DNA of 7,228 nt from assembly GCA_964595035.1 (NCBI GenBank), contig CAZQNW010000044.1, forward strand, positions 1 to 7,228, given 5' to 3'. This DNA comes from JAKASV01 sp964595035 (GTDB taxonomy: Bacteria > Babelota > Babeliae > Babelales > Vermiphilaceae). The notes below the pieces were generated by a model. That model saw only the letters and a list, made by a program, of their open reading frames with translations, searched no databases and had not been told where the DNA came from. Positions 6,358 through 7,228 of the stretch are shown here, in pieces. Within the stretch, counting starts at the first letter, position 1. Every line of letters starts with the position of its first letter. The position numbers and the translations under genes were made by a program.

Positions 6358-6364
6358 AAGGTGA
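6358..6364 (+). promoter_or_regulatory. ribosome binding site of the photolyase gene
   Basis: AAGGTGA lies 4 bases before the ATG at 6369 and closely matches the Shine-Dalgarno consensus. It supports this start, which also places the first conserved strand (ALYIFRRDLR) at the usual distance from the N-terminus. Confidence 0.7.
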
Positions 6365-6368
6365 AGAA

Positions 6369-7228
6369 ATGAAGAAAAAATATGCGTGTGCACTCTATAT
6401 TTTTCGCCGAGATCTTAGAATTGAAGATAATACTGCACTTATACAAGCATCACTCGATGCTGAGTTGGTCATTCCATGTTTTATAATCGATCCTCGTCAA
6501 GTAGGTGAAATGAATAGGTATCGCAGTCTCAATGCTCTTCAATTCATGCGCGAATCATTAATAAGTTTAGATGAACAGATACGTAAGAGTGGAGGGCGCC
6601 TGTATGTAATGCAAGGACACCCTGAAGAAATTCTACTTTCGTTATTGCAAGCAGTTCCTGTAAGTGCACTATATGTCAATCGTGATTATACGCCATTTAG
6701 TATACGAAGGGACGAAGAACTCAAAAAAATATGTTATCACCACAATGTCGAATACAACCAGTTCAACGATTGTTTACTTACTGAGCCGGAAGATATAGTT
6801 TCTCTGAGTGGTACTCCCTATGCAATATTTACTCCCTTTTTTAAGCGGGCGTCTCAAGTACATATTGCTGAGCCGGATAATACTCGGGTAACAAATTGGT
6901 ATACAAAGCAGATCTCGGGAACTGTAAGGTCAATACAGAAGGCTTTTGAAGCTTATGATAACCAATTACTTCATGTTCATGGCAATCATGACGATGCTCA
7001 TGCTATTCTTTCAGGTCTTAAATATTTTTCTCATTATGTTACAACGCATGATTATCCTGCAATAGGTACAACAAATTTATCTGCGTATAACAAGTTTGGA
7101 CTTGTTTCGATTCGACAGGTATATAACACTTTGCATAAGACATTAGGTCCGGCAACTCCTATCATTCGACAATTATTTTGGAGAGACTTTTTTACTCATA
7201 TAGCCTATACAAGTCCTTTTGTATTTGG
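6369..7228 (+). CDS. phrB: class I deoxyribodipyrimidine photolyase (partial, C-terminus cut off)
   Basis: Photolyases use light and FADH- to split cyclobutane pyrimidine dimers in DNA. The visible 286 codons cover the N-terminal alpha/beta antenna-chromophore domain (about 6-130), opening with ALYIFRRDLRIEDNTAL (8-24). The linker and the first part of the FAD-binding domain follow: TTNLSAYNKFGLVSIRQVY (234-252), whose Thr/Ser residues contact the FAD phosphates in known structures, and IRQLFWRDFF (266-275) with the substrate-stacking Trp271 and Arg272. The Glu that normally sits three residues before this Trp (Glu274 in E. coli) is Gln268 here. Family length is about 430-480 residues, so roughly the last third, including most of the Trp electron-transfer chain, is outside the window. 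The gene is divergent from the operon and has its own ribosome site. A cryptochrome or (6-4) photolyase is less likely, but cannot be fully excluded without the C-terminus. Confidence 0.93.
   Translation, partial: MKKKYACALYIFRRDLRIEDNTALIQASLDAELVIPCFIIDPRQVGEMNRYRSLNALQFMRESLISLDEQIRKSGGRLYVMQGHPEEILLSLLQAVPVSALYVNRDYTPFSIRRDEELKKICYHHNVEYNQFNDCLLTEPEDIVSLSGTPYAIFTPFFKRASQVHIAEPDNTRVTNWYTKQISGTVRSIQKAFEAYDNQLLHVHGNHDDAHAILSGLKYFSHYVTTHDYPAIGTTNLSAYNKFGLVSIRQVYNTLHKTLGPATPIIRQLFWRDFFTHIAYTSPFVF

Noticed and set aside
1..7228. Search for tRNA, rRNA, CRISPR arrays, insertion sequences and attachment sites.
   Set aside because: No cloverleaf-like segment, spaced direct-repeat array, transposase or integrase frame, or terminal inverted repeats were seen in the non-coding gaps or the coding regions.

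Overview
The window reads as one block of an AT-rich bacterial chromosome from a double-membrane (Gram-negative type) organism. The diderm assignment rests on a TamB-family protein and on several proteins with export signals. An exported WD40 propeller, an exported single-HKD phospholipase D, a lone pseudopilin and a leader-bearing sugar-nucleotide dehydrogenase together remind me of host-associated, poorly cultured lineages such as Candidatus Dependentiae (TM6/Babeliae). That placement is inference from gene style and needs a database search.

Layout. Bases 1-782 hold the N-terminal 260 codons of a UDP-glucose 6-dehydrogenase on the minus strand; its 3' end is outside the window. Bases 783-1020 are non-coding apart from a possible 15-codon leader ORF, and hold a candidate promoter and two AT-rich inverted repeats. 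Bases 1021-6195 carry four minus-strand genes, read right to left, separated by only 14-19 bp: an exported WD40-type beta-propeller, a GspH/FimT-like pseudopilin, a TamB-like protein and an exported PLD-family protein. They look like one operon. Bases 6196-6368 are a divergent promoter region. Bases 6369-7228 are the start of a class I DNA photolyase on the plus strand, cut by the window end.

How they may fit together. All four operon proteins are predicted to act in or beyond the inner membrane. TamB-like proteins bridge the two membranes and move lipid. The pseudopilin would need a type II secretion or type IV pilus machine encoded elsewhere. The first gene has a strong ribosome binding site and the other three have weak or none, which fits a single message read by translational coupling. 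The dehydrogenase would supply UDP-glucuronate for surface polysaccharide, but its N-terminus looks like a secretion signal, which is odd for an NAD-dependent cytosolic enzyme. The photolyase is a separate DNA-repair unit.

The best leads are the export-like leader on the dehydrogenase, a Glu-to-Gln change at a photolyase substrate-contact position, loss of the Asp of the HKD motif in the PLD protein, and the uneven cysteine distribution in the TamB-like protein.
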